The position numbers and the translations under genes are program-made. The notes beneath the pieces were generated by a model, which searched no databases, was not told where the DNA came from, and saw only the letters and a list, made by a program, of their open reading frames with translations. From an uncultured Fretibacterium sp. (GTDB taxonomy: Bacteria > Synergistota > Synergistia > Synergistales > Aminobacteriaceae), in the NCBI GenBank assembly GCA_937915755.1, contig CALGGR010000232.1:1-5961 (forward strand): a stretch of 5,961 bases of DNA, read 5' to 3'. Shown here piece by piece: positions 5,201-5,961 of this stretch. Numbering within the stretch: the first letter of the stretch is position 1; each line of letters opens with the position of its first letter.

Positions 5201-5961
5201 AGGAAACACAACTGGATCGCTTCTATCCATTTCTCGCGCTTCGGAAGTTGCCTCCTGATTTCTTCATAACGCTCGCCATTTTCCTTTGTTCTGTAAATCG
5301 TCTTTTCTTTAAGTTTACGGAAGCCCCATTTATATTCCGCCGCTGTCGCCCAGAAATCACAGCTATCTATATCAGACCGTCTCAGGAATTTTTCTAGCTC
5401 CCCTGTCGAATAGCTGTCATAATAATATGTCCTGTCCGTCCGGCTGTGCTTGTCCGGGTTTTTTCGCTGAACATAAATAAACGTCTCGCCATCACGGACA
5501 TCATGGTGTGCCATTAGTGCCGCTCTCATACTCATTATTGCTTCATCGCTCAGTGCTGGCGGTTCTGCTGGACGCTCGGTGGGCTTGTTTTTTTTCTTCA
5601 GCAAATACCCTCCGCAACGTTCCTTCGCGCTACGGTACTGCTCAATTTCCCACTTCGACAAGTAAAGCCCTACCGCTATTTCGCTCGCGCTGTATCTTTG
5701 CCCTGAGCTATATATTAACTGCGTCTCCTCGTTATACGTGAACAGATTTAACTCTACTGTACGATTATTCAGGAAGCCCGGCACTCTCAACATCGCTGTC
5801 GCGTTCGTGTGCGCTTCTATAAATTTCCTCTTGGGACTGTTCTCGTCGTCAAGATAATACCCGCCCTCCAAGAACCTGAAAAACCTCTCCGCCAAATATC
5901 TCTGTACCTGCTTCCAGACTTCAAGATATTTGCCCTCAAGCGGGTCTCTAAGTATCCATTT
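2098..5961 (-). CDS. Giant plasmid replication protein with tandem AEP/RepB-like primase modules (5' partial)
   Basis: The frame is open from the right edge to TGA at 2100-2098. Residues are numbered from the TTG at 5895, but 22 coding-like codons precede it, so the start is outside the window. I see four related modules: module 1 (partial, to about 78), 2 (about 115-372), 3 (about 488-698) and 4 (about 751-948). Each complete one runs from a short strand/helix unit to a hydrophobic strand, a P-x-P/S-x-I-[LV] strand with a glycine turn, a Trp helix, and a G-T-x-N-like strand. Module 3 alone keeps D571-x-D573, S609-G-N-G-A-H614, D653 and R656/R659, the pattern of AEP-fold RepB-type primases that make primers for plasmid replication. 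Acidic or Q/P/E-rich linkers lie at about 375-470 and 700-750. A helical domain (about 970-1110) and a basic K-K-K-R-R stretch with an HTH-like segment (G-V-S-K-A-K-Y-Y-R, 1132-1140) follow. Residues from about 1199 are encoded by the 367-bp repeat and contain no Asp or Glu, so the tail is probably not native. The primase call is by motif reading only. Confidence 0.8.
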   Translation of the reverse strand, partial: KWILRDPLEGKYLEVWKQVQRYLAERFFRFLEGGYYLDDENSPKRKFIEAHTNATAMLRVPGFLNNRTVELNLFTYNEETQLIYSSGQRYSASEIAVGLYLSKWEIEQYRSAKERCGGYLLKKKNKPTERPAEPPALSDEAIMSMRAALMAHHDVRDGETFIYVQRKNPDKHSRTDRTYYYDSYSTGELEKFLRRSDIDSCDFWATAAEYKWGFRKLKEKTIYRTKENGERYEEIRRQLPKREKWIEAIQLCFLVLDLRDSELGYIPTIEQAKELIYARCLEYNVPKPVIVDNGDGETYELRWIWRNVMKNCGERDDLRIKYPRFNPKYDAMQEALFRLFWDFGVDETQLKATSMLSVVGTLNTKTGSRRSIVGEADEVLTYEELAERLGLKFGEVRKEKREQQAPKAPQPEQEEVRERQPIEVAETMGRVSEVIEPESPFANFLTELAKYTDFEILMMKKDSQSQHVSATHEMSEAQAEASEISAPATHEIQPCQPVVKVADVQDNALDILRLHRDGDNWVCICTQNKAKGERGKWTEYWTPASRVLEKLAELKRTIPDFEEYNVYVSQLQFKSDKNRKVENVAAFRACFIDIDGKEAGRGNLTAEEWKTAILKYCRAKKIPIPSEILFSGNGAHIKYFFKRLMPANELSRWVRLERKLVEMFKEIGADSHSTDGARVLRVEGTKNCKPETQDREVRVIFKGEDYDFEEFAQAIEAFVLAPEAPSEPIRVPEAEVKADEPKSEKPAVKEKSCETKTAECSSVEAKTTNQSEGKKKLCVPSFYVSDATAGRGEFVSRSEIRGYLAKQDKSHRLECSVAEYSVPKREDRAWYIENLYFSYVVLTQCPGATFAKQLKNIQKRCGEYRGIGIPEPNRILRDGQKLILMWRYSQEPTGKYLPGIALPRWKDTQEFLNWHFEDWGAMEFSSVKKTTALFPLEGFMGEDGTPVRLEYENPETKYLFDDLAKVVLPFSQEESAEANAQKKANRSPKKLNLEDLTVEYVERRKAAHQQSRFSPALKIFDDLVKLLAIRAEQNGGTVPQGHREDTVFCAMNFAVIAGFVNVSDERDFNELAQRLIEKCGGTFAQECDPDTLVTLRNRFMGEQDVYRFKKGTLIRRLDITAEEQERLKILKELPEHAEPKAKKKRRIPEYEILGVSKAKYYRDRTKYKEVSLKLREVYARLCVLGWVIKEMRRAQGLLKLSIQMRLKKSTYYEGENGNGVWGVRHGCWSFVCRGKSIGSVSGRSGIVQVRVSGGVRRIVGRRYGARCGVGRMTMGMLGSWGRCRPPP

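Noticed and set aside
2522..5741. Many + strand ORFs of 60-267 residues opposite the large gene
   Set aside because: They are antisense shadows of the minus-strand primase gene. Their products are Ser/Phe/Arg-rich without recognisable domains or ribosome binding sites.

Overview
The window looks like part of a bacterial plasmid, or of a plasmid-derived integrated element. It holds the end of a ParA-type partition ATPase gene, a small ribbon-helix-helix partition partner, a serine resolvase, and a very large replication protein containing a primase domain. Strong GGAGG-type ribosome binding sites and a sigma-70-like promoter support a bacterial host. Base composition is middling and nothing fixes the genus, so I do not name one.

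Layout, left to right. Bases 1-413 are the C-terminal part of parA, cut by the left edge. It overlaps by 8 bases a 90-residue ribbon-helix-helix gene (406-678), and the pair ends at a hairpin-plus-T-run terminator (698-728). A 217-base gap holds a good promoter (814-842) for a serine resolvase/invertase gene (896-1471), plus a doubtful small reverse ORF. Bases 1472-1565 are non-coding and carry a near-concentric inverted repeat centred near 1513. Bases 1566-2299 are two perfect head-to-tail copies of a 367-bp unit with extreme strand asymmetry (by hand count about 160 C and 37 G per copy on the + strand). The rest, 5961 down to 2098 on the minus strand, is one open frame of 1287 codons plus stop. 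It is still open at the right edge, so its true start lies outside the window.

The large protein is the most interesting object. Read by eye, it is a chain of at least four related modules with the archaeo-eukaryotic primase (AEP)/RepB-primase pattern. Only the third keeps the DxD, sGxGxH and downstream Asp motifs. The first (partial), second and fourth have lost some or all of them. A helical region and a basic, helix-turn-helix-like C-terminal region follow.

The genes make sense together as a replication and maintenance block: partition by ParA and its partner, multimer resolution by the serine recombinase, and replication priming by the large protein. The resolvase and primase genes converge on the 367-bp tandem repeat. 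As + strand RNA this is a long C-rich, G-poor stretch, the composition associated with Rho loading. I infer, without proof, that it separates the two convergent transcripts. The primase frame runs about 67 codons into the repeat, giving a tail with no acidic residues that looks acquired rather than native.
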